Source: Deinococcus sp. (GTDB taxonomy: Bacteria; Deinococcota; Deinococci; Deinococcales; Deinococcaceae). Taken from it: a stretch of DNA of 5,606 nt. The stretch is from contig JAGLBF010000111.1 in assembly GCA_018260375.1 (NCBI GenBank), forward strand, positions 1 to 5,606, read 5' to 3'. The translations under genes and the position numbers were made by a program. Below the pieces are notes generated by a model. That model did not search any database. It saw only the letters and a program-made list of their open reading frames with translations, and had not been told where the DNA came from. Numbering within the stretch: the stretch's first letter is position 1; each line of letters starts with the position of its first letter. Positions 1-5,297 of the stretch are shown one piece after another.

Positions 1-275
1 AGGGGATGGAAGACCAGTTGGGGGCGCTCGGCCTGGTGGTGAACGCGATTGTCTTGTGGAATACGCGGTACATGCAGGTGGCGCTGGATGACCTGCGCCG
101 GAGTGGATATCAGGTGCTGGAAGCGGATGTGGCTCGCTTGACGCCCTTGCTTCACGAGCATGTGAACATGCTTGGCAAATACGATTTCACTTTGCCAGAG
201 GAAATTGCCCAGGGCCAGCTCCGCCCCTTGCGTGACCCGTCGTCCCTGGAGGAATACATCAACCAGATTCCTTAG
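1..275 (+). CDS. tnpA: Tn3-family transposase TnpA, C-terminal part
   Basis: DDE transposase of a Tn3-type replicative transposon, which recognises the 38-bp ends and forms the cointegrate. The frame is open from base 3 and runs in from the left edge, so the ATG at 6 is internal. The visible 91 codons carry the strongly conserved Tn3 C-terminal signature: LGALGLVVNAIVLWNTRYM at residues 6-24 counted from that Met, then a region with SP/TPL, the H-x-N-M-LG-x-Y segment (HVNMLGKYDF), and the closing LRPLRD. These follow the catalytic glutamate region, so no catalytic residue lies inside the window. The TAG stop at 273-275 falls inside the terminal inverted repeat, as is usual in compact Tn3 elements. 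The visible part shows no frameshift, so the gene may be intact. Assignment to the family is firm from the signature; subgroup is not determined. Confidence 0.93.
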   Translation, partial: GMEDQLGALGLVVNAIVLWNTRYMQVALDDLRRSGYQVLEADVARLTPLLHEHVNMLGKYDFTLPEEIAQGQLRPLRDPSSLEEYINQIP

Positions 276-308
276 CGCAGGTTTTGGTTCCGATTCTCAG
301 GTCAGGCC
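271..308 (-). repeat. Tn3-family terminal inverted repeat
   Basis: Read on the minus strand from 308 inward, this 38-bp stretch ends in GGAACCAAAACCTGCGCTAAG-like sequence (inner half 291-271). It lines up with the Tn3 repeat as remembered: GGAAC starts at repeat position 18, AAAAC at 24-28, and the inner end CG-x-TAAG is shared; CGCTAAG is identical to the inner end of Tn21. The outer tip reads GGCC rather than the usual GGGG, so the element may really end at 315, where GGGTC is found. It is the binding site for the transposase encoded just upstream. Confidence 0.72.
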
Positions 309-375
309 TTGACCCACAACACTATCGCCTGTCTTTTCCAGACTTGCCGCAATTGCCCTAGTGACTTGGTTGCGT

Positions 376-1041
376 CTATGGCTTGCGTCGGTAGACGGCC
401 TGCAACCCCTCACCTTCGCGGGTGAGATACCCTAATTTGGTCAGCATTTCTAGCTGGGCTTGTGTGGCAGGTGCGCCCGCAAATCCCGCGTACCAGCGCC
501 GTTCGTAGCTATCGTATTCGGCTGTTGACCCTGCGAGTTTCAGCGCCCCAAATACTAAGCGCAGCTCAGCAGGTATTGCTTCTGTGGACTGTCCTAAAGT
601 GGTATTACTGGTTTCTTTTTTCTCAGTCGGCATCACAGAAACGGTAGGGATGATGCGCCTTCCCTTGCCCTCTTTGCTGCCCCCGTTGCTGCTCGGAACA
701 GCAGCAGTTTGGGGCCGCTTTTTGGGCAGTGCTTTGGGCTGCTCAGCGCCCTTCTTTTGGGGTGGCGCTGGGGGTATTAGCGGGTCAATTGGTGGATCAA
801 AAAGTGGGACATCTTCGGGCAGTCGGCTCGCCTGTTTCTGAGCCTGTTTCTGGGCCGCTAATTGCTGCTCGCGGTATTCGGTCAGCACCTTTGCCAGCAC
901 TTCACTGCGGGGCATCCCCGTCGCCACAGCGAGGCCGTCAAGGTACGCCCCAAGTTCAGGGGGCAAAGTGGCACTGAAACGGTAGTAAGGCACCTCGGCT
1001 TTCTTTCCTCTCCCACCTTTTGCCTTTGGGCTGAGTCGCAT
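376..1041 (-). CDS. Ribbon-helix-helix-type DNA-binding protein with basic proline-rich linker, function unknown
   Basis: 221-aa protein. Residues 1-18 are basic (MRLSPKAKGGRGKK). Residues 19-58 look like a ribbon-helix-helix fold: a strand YYRFSATL, helix PPELGAYLDGLAVATGM, then PRSEVLAKVLTEYREQ, with the typical M-x-R-S-E at the turn between the helices. A Q/K-rich helix follows (59-72), then a long low-complexity linker (about 75-150) rich in Pro, Lys, Ser and Gly. A compact C-terminal domain (about 155-221, with aromatic YDSYERRWYAGF) is not recognised. Start: ATG at 1041 has no SD but lies 6 bp after a TATTAT element and within an inverted repeat, consistent with a leaderless, perhaps autoregulated transcript. 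It follows the HTH gene by 24 bp. RHH proteins are usually dimeric repressors, antitoxins or plasmid partition/copy regulators; no partner toxin or parA is visible. DNA binding is a reasonable inference; the role is unknown. Confidence 0.75.
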   Translation of the reverse strand: MRLSPKAKGGRGKKAEVPYYRFSATLPPELGAYLDGLAVATGMPRSEVLAKVLTEYREQQLAAQKQAQKQASRLPEDVPLFDPPIDPLIPPAPPQKKGAEQPKALPKKRPQTAAVPSSNGGSKEGKGRRIIPTVSVMPTEKKETSNTTLGQSTEAIPAELRLVFGALKLAGSTAEYDSYERRWYAGFAGAPATQAQLEMLTKLGYLTREGEGLQAVYRRKP

Positions 1042-1060
1042 AAACTAATAATACTAGTTT
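1042..1060 (-). promoter_or_regulatory. Inverted repeat with -10-like element, likely promoter/operator of the RHH gene
   Basis: A perfect 6-bp inverted repeat, AAACTA (1042-1047) and TAGTTT (1055-1060), separated by 7 bp, abuts the ATG of the RHH-type gene. On the minus strand the spacer holds TATTAT (1053-1048), a plausible -10, only 6 bp before the ATG. That spacing would start the transcript at or near the ATG (leaderless), which fits the missing SD. No convincing -35 is seen. Overlap of a symmetric site with the -10 suggests repression, perhaps by the RHH protein itself or by the adjacent HTH protein. Confidence 0.5.
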
Positions 1061-1065
1061 CAGTA

Positions 1066-1248
1066 TCAGGATGCACGAGGTTTAAGCGTAATTTCTACAT
1101 CTATATCCAGCGCATTGGCAATGCGCCGAATCGTCTCAAGGCTATGGTCATGGTAGTTGGGGCTGAGCCAACGGGAAACCAGCGGTGGTTTTACGCCAAC
1201 CTGAACTAAGCTTCCATCAAACCCTTGCAATATCACTGGCAGGAGCAT
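1066..1248 (-). CDS. Short Xre-like helix-turn-helix protein, possibly N-terminally truncated
   Basis: 60-aa reading frame. Residues 12-34 (GSLVQVGVKPPLVSRWLSP and beyond) look like helices 2 and 3 of an Xre-type HTH, with KPPLVSRWL as the recognition helix. SLETIRRIANALDIDVEI (37-54) is the usual last helix and strand seen in HigA/HicB-like antitoxins and short regulators. The region that should form helix 1 (MLLPVILQGFD) is short and unlike the family. There is no SD before the ATG at 1248, and the frame is open upstream into rsgA without another ATG, GTG or TTG. The start lies 13 nt after the rsgA stop, so translation could rely on reinitiation. Either this is a small coupled regulator or the 3' remnant of a longer HTH gene whose front was replaced. 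No toxin gene is adjacent. The HTH match is clear; that the gene is functional is uncertain. Confidence 0.5.
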   Translation of the reverse strand: MLLPVILQGFDGSLVQVGVKPPLVSRWLSPNYHDHSLETIRRIANALDIDVEITLKPRAS

Positions 1249-1261
1249 CAGAACAAACAGT

Positions 1262-2335
1262 TTAACGTTTGCCTTTCATTCGCAGGTGCGTGTCAATGCG
1301 CTGCCGGCGGTTTCTGGCCTCTTTTTTGGCCGCACCCTGCCGGTCATAAGTTTCAACCAGGCTGGCTTCCTGCAATAACTGCCGGAAGTTTCGAAGCCGA
1401 CCAGGATTCAGGGTGCCTGCATCCACTGCGGCCCGAACCGCGCAGACGGGCTCTTTGCTATGAGTGCAGTCTCGGTACTGGCAGGCGTGTGCCAGCGCTT
1501 CAATGTCAGAGAAAACGTCCTGGACGTCCCGCTCCTCAGCCCACACCTGAATTTCGCGGATCCCAGGATTGTCGATCAGGATGCCGCCGCCACCCAGGGG
1601 CAGCAGATCCCTTCTTGTGGTGGTGTGCCGGCCTTTGTCATCCACGCTGCGTACGACACCGTGGGCCTGCACCTCTCGGCCGAACAGGGCATTGATCAGG
1701 CTAGATTTGCCAACGCCTGAAGAGCCGACGATGGCGATGGTACGCATCAAGTACGGCGTGAGCTGATCCAAACCCAGACCTTCTTGCACGGAGAGGGGAA
1801 GCACCGGTACATCTAGGGCCACCGAGCGCAGCTCCTCAATCAGATGGTTCGGATCGTCAGCCTTGTCAATCTTGTTCAGCAGCACGACTGGCTGTGCCTG
1901 CGCTTGGCGGGTGCAGGAGAGGTAGCGCTCCACACGCCGCACGCTGAAGTCTTGGTCAGCGGCCACTACGATGAAGATGTAATCAATGTTGGCGGCAATC
2001 TCCTGCTTTTCTAGGCTGCGGGAGTAGGCCCAGTCCTTGCTCATGAACGCCCGGGAGAGCAGGCTCTTGCGGTCTAGGACGTGGTGAATGTAAGCCTCGT
2101 CCTCGCCCATGAACGACACCAGCACCCAGTCACCCACGGCCACGGACTTTTGCTCAAAGTGCTGCAAGCGTCCAGAGAGAATAGCCCGCCTCTCACCTCT
2201 GGTGGTCATAACCCCATAGCTGGTCCGCTCGACATAACTGACGCGGGCGGGTTCCAGGCGGGTATCGGTGTACTGGGCAAGCTGTGCTTCGAAGTGGGGG
2301 TCCCAGCCAAGTTCGTTCAGGGTCAGCATGGTCAC
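1262..2335 (-). CDS. rsgA: Ribosome small-subunit-dependent GTPase A (RsgA/YjeQ family), long type
   Basis: Circularly permuted GTPase that assists 30S maturation by binding the decoding region and releasing late assembly factors. All family marks are present in the expected permuted order in 357 aa: N-terminal OB-fold (about 28-100, with VAVGDWVLV at 65-73); G4 NKID at 154-157; G1/P-loop GSSGVGKSS at 204-212; G2 HTTT at 237-240; G3 DNPG at 255-258; and the zinc knuckle C285, C290, H292, C298. A basic C-terminal tail follows. The GTG start at 2335 is favoured over the ATG at 2329 because AAAGGA (2348-2343) lies 7 nt from GTG but 13 nt from ATG. It begins 18 nt after the MFS gene and is presumably co-transcribed. 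The N-terminus (LNELGWDPHFEAQL) and length resemble the roughly 350-aa RsgA-like proteins that, as I recall, often occur as a second copy in Gram-positive bacteria. This may therefore be an accessory paralogue and not the housekeeping gene (inference). Confidence 0.93.
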   Translation of the reverse strand: MTMLTLNELGWDPHFEAQLAQYTDTRLEPARVSYVERTSYGVMTTRGERRAILSGRLQHFEQKSVAVGDWVLVSFMGEDEAYIHHVLDRKSLLSRAFMSKDWAYSRSLEKQEIAANIDYIFIVVAADQDFSVRRVERYLSCTRQAQAQPVVLLNKIDKADDPNHLIEELRSVALDVPVLPLSVQEGLGLDQLTPYLMRTIAIVGSSGVGKSSLINALFGREVQAHGVVRSVDDKGRHTTTRRDLLPLGGGGILIDNPGIREIQVWAEERDVQDVFSDIEALAHACQYRDCTHSKEPVCAVRAAVDAGTLNPGRLRNFRQLLQEASLVETYDRQGAAKKEARNRRQRIDTHLRMKGKR

Positions 2336-2342
2336 GGTGGTG

Positions 2343-2348
2343 TCCTTT
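2343..2348 (-). promoter_or_regulatory. Shine-Dalgarno of rsgA
   Basis: AAAGGA on the minus strand, inside the 18-nt gap after the MFS stop codon. Its 7-nt distance to the GTG at 2335 decides the start in favour of GTG over the ATG two codons later. Confidence 0.6.
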
Positions 2349-2353
2349 TGAGG

Positions 2354-3568
2354 TCAGTCGGCGGCGACGGCAGTAAGGGCGGGTTGAGCCAGCAGGTTCT
2401 TGCGCACCAGGTAGACCGTGAGAGCGAGGGATACGAGGAGCAAGGCAGCAGCGAATATAGCGTAGATCGTAGTGATGGAGTAAAGCGTAACCATGCCGGA
2501 GAGCGCCAAGTAAGCCAGAGGCATGCCGCCACGTTCGATCAGCCCCATGATGCCGAACACACGTCCCCGGATGTCATCGTGAATAAGCGTCTGAATGCTG
2601 GTGTAGGCGATGGTACTGCTGGTGACGTTGAGAAAGCCGAGCAGCAGAGCGATGACGAAATAAGCCACAGGATTTGCGGTCACGGCGGCGACCAGCAAAA
2701 CGACTGGTGCGGACAGGACCCCAGCCACCAGCACGTCGCGGCGGAACAGGCGCTCATTGAAGTGTGCAGTGGCGAGGCCGGCGAGGAGGGTGCCGACAGA
2801 GTAGACGGCGAAGAACGTACCGAACATGGCGCTATTGAACTGTTGCGGCAAGATAATGCGAAATGGCGCGATGTAAACGGAGCTTAGGAAGATCAGAAGG
2901 GGGCATATGAGCATGCCACTTTGCACCATGTACTGGAAGACGGGCCAACTTCCTTCCGCTTTCGTGGTGGGGTGAGCTGCCGCAGCGGCTTCTTTGTCAC
3001 CCGTGTTGATGGTGAGAAACACGAGGCCCATGAAGAGGAATGTGACGGCGTCCACCACGATGGTCGTGGTCGTTCCCGTAAAAGCAACGAGGGTGCCGCC
3101 CAGCAGGAAGCCAAGGATGCTGGTTGTGTCGTACATCGAGCCCATGAGGCCGTTGGCGCGCATCATCTGGTCTTTTGGAATCATTCGGGGAATCAGCTTG
3201 CCGACTGCTGGGCGGTACACCAAGCCAGTAAGGCCGTTGATGAGGTTGACCGCGTAAACGAGCGAGACGCTGAAATGGCCCGTCAACGTGGTGATGACGA
3301 GGGCCAGCAAAAGCAGGCCGCGGATCACATCCCCCATCACGAGCATCGGCTTTAGGGCGTACTTATCGACCAGTGCCCCTGCTTTGGGGCTCAGCAGCGC
3401 GGTCGCAGCGGAGATGGCCAGGCTGATGGCAAAGCCAGTGGTTGAGCCGGTTTTTTCGTAGATCAGGTAGCCCAGGGCAACAGACGTAAGGGTAGTGCCG
3501 AAGCTCGAGAACCCCGTGGCGACGAAGTAGCTCGTGAAGTCCTTATTCCAGAGTTTTTCAGGATGCAT
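2354..3568 (-). CDS. MFS transporter, exporter-like (EntS/MFS_3-type)
   Basis: Inner-membrane secondary transporter of the major facilitator superfamily, 404 aa from the chosen start. Numbering from that start, the first half has about six hydrophobic segments and the MFS loop 2-3 motif GALVDKYALKP near residues 62-72. A hydrophilic central loop (DKEAAAAAHPTTKAEGS, about 190-206) divides it from a second set of segments. DDIRGRVFGIMGLIERGG, late in the second half, is typical of the MFS_3/EntS group of drug and siderophore exporters. Start: the frame extends 34 codons further upstream, to 3670, but that extension is polar, unlike the family, and lies inside the TPR gene. The ATG at 3568 begins just before the first membrane segment, has AGGTG 3 nt and AAGGA 12 nt upstream, and overlaps the TPR stop by 11 nt, so translation is probably coupled. 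The substrate is unknown; export of one of the nearby peptides or of a small molecule is a guess from context. Confidence 0.88.
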   Translation of the reverse strand: MHPEKLWNKDFTSYFVATGFSSFGTTLTSVALGYLIYEKTGSTTGFAISLAISAATALLSPKAGALVDKYALKPMLVMGDVIRGLLLLALVITTLTGHFSVSLVYAVNLINGLTGLVYRPAVGKLIPRMIPKDQMMRANGLMGSMYDTTSILGFLLGGTLVAFTGTTTTIVVDAVTFLFMGLVFLTINTGDKEAAAAAHPTTKAEGSWPVFQYMVQSGMLICPLLIFLSSVYIAPFRIILPQQFNSAMFGTFFAVYSVGTLLAGLATAHFNERLFRRDVLVAGVLSAPVVLLVAAVTANPVAYFVIALLLGFLNVTSSTIAYTSIQTLIHDDIRGRVFGIMGLIERGGMPLAYLALSGMVTLYSITTIYAIFAAALLLVSLALTVYLVRKNLLAQPALTAVAAD

Positions 3569-4802
3569 GAACACCTGCCATCCTTGCAGCGGCAAGGGCT
3601 TCTTGATGGTCGAGAGTTCGTTCAAGCTCTGCCACCGTTTGATCGTGACCCTGTTCCGCGTGGGCGACAAGCATCATTTCAAGAATGCGTTTCTCGATGA
3701 GTGGGAAGACGGCGTAGCGACTCTGCAGAATGTGGAGGGCTTCTTCCAGGAGCGGCAGCGAGACGCTATAGCGCTCGGCCATGATGAAGTTGTAGCCCTG
3801 GATAGACAGCGCTTCGACGAGCGATTCCTCATGCTGGGCTCGGCAGAAGTCAATCACTTTGTGCATCGTCTTGATGGCCTGCGCGGTTTCATGACGGATG
3901 TTGAGCATCATCACGTAGTTCTCGTGAATCTGCACGTAATAGCGCTTTTTGATGTCTGAGTCGTAATGTAGGCCATCCTCATCAATTCGGGCGATTCCGT
4001 CGATGAGATGGGCGGCCCGTTCAATCTCCCGGAAGGCCAGTTCTGACTGATCACTTTTCAGGTAATAAAGCGCGCGGATGTTGCTGATCATGGACTGGCA
4101 AAAGTCGTGGAATTCCTGACTGTCGCTGGCGGACTGCAGGTACGCTTCGGCGGCCTGCATGAAGGCGTTGAGTTGCTCAACCGACGCGTCGTCGAAGCGC
4201 TTCACGCTGGCGACGATCTTGCGATACAGAATGGAGAAACGGATGTACTCGTTGTGGAGCAGGCCAAACGCCTGGTCGTACAGGTTGAAGCAACTGGGAT
4301 CTGCGTTGATGGCGAGCATGTTGGCGGCGTTGAACGTCAGGATAGGTCCGTATTCGGCGTCTCCTTTAACGAGATCGGCCAGTTGCGGCAGCACCAGATC
4401 CGTACACACACGCCCCGCGTCGCTCCAAGAGCCCACACGGTTCACGTAATAGTTCAACAGGGCGTCTAGATCCTTGGCGGACGAGGCCGCGACCTGCCCA
4501 AAAAAGTCCTCGATGTCTCCGCTTTCCCCCAACAGTTTCGCTGTGAAGGCGTCTTGGGTCGTCAAGCCCTGCAACGCCAGTTGTACGTCGGTGCGGCTCA
4601 CGGAAGCTAGGATCTGACGGGTGAAGACATTGGGGTTCTCACTGCGCCGCAGCCCTAGGTCCGACAGGTGGTTGGCGGCATACTCCAACAGGACAGTGGG
4701 CTGATTCAGCACGTAGGCACGCACGTCATCGCGCAGGTGGCCGCGTTTGATCAGGGCAGTAAAGAAGCGGTGGGTCGGAGCGGATTCAACGAGGTGTTCC
4801 AT
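3558..4802 (-). CDS. TPR-like all-helical protein, possible peptide sensor
   Basis: 414-aa soluble protein, predicted almost wholly helical, with no signal peptide or membrane segment. The C-terminal half looks like a chain of TPR-type helical pairs of about 36-40 residues: roughly 233-268 (SNIRALYYLKSDQSELAFREI), 287-325 (IHENYVMMLN...AIKTMHKVIDF), 326-362 (ALSIQGYNFIMAERYSVSLPLLEEAL) and 363-400. The first 230 residues are helical but not recognised; no HTH is evident, so if it acts on transcription it would do so through a partner. Rap-type and other RRNPP proteins have this architecture and bind short peptides in the TPR groove, and two peptide genes sit directly upstream. That role is inference. 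The ATG at 4802 has AAGGA (4816-4812) at 9 nt. The 60-nt leader contains a hairpin and a T-rich run. The gene overlaps the MFS gene by 11 nt. Another possibility is an accessory protein for the transporter or for the secreted peptide. Confidence 0.75.
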   Translation of the reverse strand: MEHLVESAPTHRFFTALIKRGHLRDDVRAYVLNQPTVLLEYAANHLSDLGLRRSENPNVFTRQILASVSRTDVQLALQGLTTQDAFTAKLLGESGDIEDFFGQVAASSAKDLDALLNYYVNRVGSWSDAGRVCTDLVLPQLADLVKGDAEYGPILTFNAANMLAINADPSCFNLYDQAFGLLHNEYIRFSILYRKIVASVKRFDDASVEQLNAFMQAAEAYLQSASDSQEFHDFCQSMISNIRALYYLKSDQSELAFREIERAAHLIDGIARIDEDGLHYDSDIKKRYYVQIHENYVMMLNIRHETAQAIKTMHKVIDFCRAQHEESLVEALSIQGYNFIMAERYSVSLPLLEEALHILQSRYAVFPLIEKRILEMMLVAHAEQGHDQTVAELERTLDHQEALAAARMAGVHAS

Positions 4803-4811
4803 TGTTAGGTA

Positions 4812-4850
4812 TCCTTAAAAAGAAGGTATTGAGGTTGTCCCCAACACCTC
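4812..4850 (-). promoter_or_regulatory. Hairpin, T-rich run and SD in the leader of the TPR gene
   Basis: Read on the minus strand, 4850-4831 can fold as GAGG-(TG bulge)-TTG, loop GGGA (a GNRA tetraloop), CAA-CCTC. Six bases later comes TTCTTTTT (4824-4817), then the SD AAGGA (4816-4812). The 5' arm contains a second, apparently unused AGGAGG (4852-4847). CCTT (4826-4823) could also pair with the AAGG of the real SD. The arrangement could act as a weak attenuator or as a translational gate that keeps the TPR, MFS and RsgA genes below the peptide genes in expression. Seven interrupted base pairs are too few to call a firm terminator. Confidence 0.4.
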
Positions 4851-4862
4851 CTGAAGTGGCGT

Positions 4863-4961
4863 TCAGTCTCGACTAGGGCCCGCGTGGTTCCAGACCATCA
4901 GGACATCTTTGAGGAAGCTGGTAGTCTTGCGCATCTGGGCTTTAATTTGTTGGGCTTTCAT
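4863..4961 (-). CDS. 32-aa peptide, function unknown
   Basis: Small gene with one of the strongest translation signals in the window: AAGGAGG (4973-4967) followed 5 nt later by ATG, ending in TGA at 4865-4863. The peptide starts MKAQQIKAQMRKTT and continues SFLKDVLMVWNHAGPSRD. It is cationic (K2, K7, R11, K12, K18, R31 against D19, D32). Residues 3-24 could form an amphipathic helix, with I6, M10, L17, L21 and W24 on one face. It has no Cys, no double-glycine leader cleavage site and no classical Sec signal. It lies between the secreted-protein gene and the TPR gene, and its SD overlaps the upstream stop, so the two short genes are translationally coupled. It could be a signalling peptide read by the TPR protein, a leaderless bacteriocin-like peptide, a small toxin, or a regulatory leader peptide. 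I recognise no family. The strong ribosome site is the main evidence that it is real. Confidence 0.62.
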   Translation of the reverse strand: MKAQQIKAQMRKTTSFLKDVLMVWNHAGPSRD

Positions 4962-4963
4962 AG

Positions 4964-4973
4964 TCACCTCCTT
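4964..4973 (-). promoter_or_regulatory. Shine-Dalgarno of the 32-aa peptide, overlapping the upstream stop
   Basis: AAGGAGGTGA matches the complement of the 16S rRNA 3' end over ten bases. The same bases encode the last two Arg codons (AGG AGG) and the TGA of the upstream secreted protein. The ATG at 4961 follows 5 nt after the AGG AGG core. Confidence 0.75.
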
Positions 4974-5215
4974 GGGGTGTGATCTCGAAAAGACGGGGCT
5001 TGCCGAGGCATGGCGTCTTCCTGATGTTGTTGAACGTCAAAATGGGCAGTCTTAAAAGGAAGTCTTTGGCGCGGGACTGGACTGGACGGTGCGCTGGTTG
5101 TCGTGCCAATGGTGCCTAGGCCAGTCCCAGTTCCTGTCGGGTTGGCTTTGGCCGTACCCAGCAGGACCATGAAGAGGAAGCTAAGGAAAAAGGTTTTTTT
5201 GTGGTTCATTTTCAT
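4964..5215 (-). CDS. Small secreted protein with Sec signal peptide, Thr/Gly-rich
   Basis: 83-aa protein with a textbook Sec signal: n-region MKMNHKK, hydrophobic core TFFLSFLFMVLLG (8-20), and cleavage expected after A-K-A (22-24). The mature part, about 59 aa, starts NPTGTGTGLGTIGTTTSAP, a disordered Thr/Gly/Ser/Pro run. A polar segment (VPRQRLPFKTAHFDVQQHQEDAMP) and a basic tail (SFRDHTPRR) follow. There is no Cys, no lipobox and no anchor, so it should be released or lie in the periplasm. The start is set by the SD AAGGGAGG (5232-5225): the ATG at 5224 directly abuts it, while the ATG at 5215 lies 9 nt away and gives a normal signal peptide (ATG at 5209 is also possible). First gene of the minus-strand cluster, divergent from the TPR gene at 5298. 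It could be a propeptide for a secreted signal or antimicrobial, or simply a small cell-envelope protein. I do not recognise the family. Confidence 0.72.
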   Translation of the reverse strand: MKMNHKKTFFLSFLFMVLLGTAKANPTGTGTGLGTIGTTTSAPSSPVPRQRLPFKTAHFDVQQHQEDAMPRQAPSFRDHTPRR

Positions 5216-5297
5216 CTGCGGCATCCTCCCTTAAACGTACCTAGAGCCTAATTTGCGGTCGCTTTGGGTTCGTCCTGGGTATAAAATTGCCTTGTTT
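5216..5297. promoter_or_regulatory. Divergent intergenic promoter region
   Basis: 82 bp separate the start of the secreted-protein gene (minus) from the TPR gene (plus), so both promoters must lie here or inside the genes. On the plus strand TATAAAAT (5280-5287) is a good -10 and lies 10 nt before the ATG at 5298, with no SD between, which suggests a leaderless or nearly leaderless transcript. TTGCGG (5253-5258) is too distant for a standard -35. On the minus strand the SD AAGGGAGG (5232-5225) is clear; TACGTT (5239-5234) has a weak -10 shape but lies too close to the SD to be convincing, so that promoter is not located. Confidence 0.5.

Larger units (their letters stand above)
1..308 (+). 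mobile_element. 3' end of a Tn3-family transposon
   Basis: The left edge holds the end of a Tn3-family element: the transposase C-terminus followed at once by a terminal inverted repeat. The rest of the element, including the other inverted repeat and any resolvase or cargo, lies to the left of the window. The outer end is placed at 308 from the canonical 38-bp repeat length, but a GACCC at 311-315 (GGGTC read inward) could be the true tip. Tn3 elements normally make a 5-bp target duplication, which cannot be tested here because only one end is visible. Confidence 0.8.

Noticed and set aside
309..375. Possible terminator after the RHH gene (GTCT-GGAAA-AGAC on the minus strand) and a GCAATTGC palindrome
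   Set aside because: Only four base pairs without a T run, and an isolated 8-bp palindrome; neither supports a call.
376..1248. Toxin-antitoxin module formed by the HTH and RHH genes
   Set aside because: Both look like DNA-binding proteins and no toxin-like fold is visible; the unrecognised C-terminus of the RHH protein is not enough to claim one.
1254..1271. CAAAC...GTTTG inverted repeat at the rsgA-HTH junction
   Set aside because: Five-bp arms at an operon junction with no terminator or promoter features; likely chance.
1225..1766. Plus-strand frames of 65-156 codons opposite rsgA
   Set aside because: They lie antisense to a gene with all RsgA motifs and have Cys/Pro/Arg-rich translations typical of opposite-strand shadows.
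2081..3355. Long plus-strand frames (up to 268 codons) opposite the rsgA and MFS genes
   Set aside because: Their translations are His/Gly/Glu-rich without domain features, and they are fully explained by codon bias of the minus-strand genes.
3569..3670. 34-codon upstream extension of the MFS gene
   Set aside because: It is polar, lies inside the TPR coding region and has no membrane segment; the ATG at 3568 gives a normal MFS N-terminus and typical operon overlap.
4863..5215. Lanthipeptide or other modified-peptide (RiPP) cluster
   Set aside because: Neither peptide has Cys or a double-glycine leader, and no modifying enzyme, peptidase or ABC exporter is in the window.
5216..5224. ATG at 5224 as start of the secreted protein
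   Set aside because: It directly abuts the SD GGGAGG with no spacer; the ATG at 5215 has 9-nt spacing and a cleaner signal-peptide n-region.
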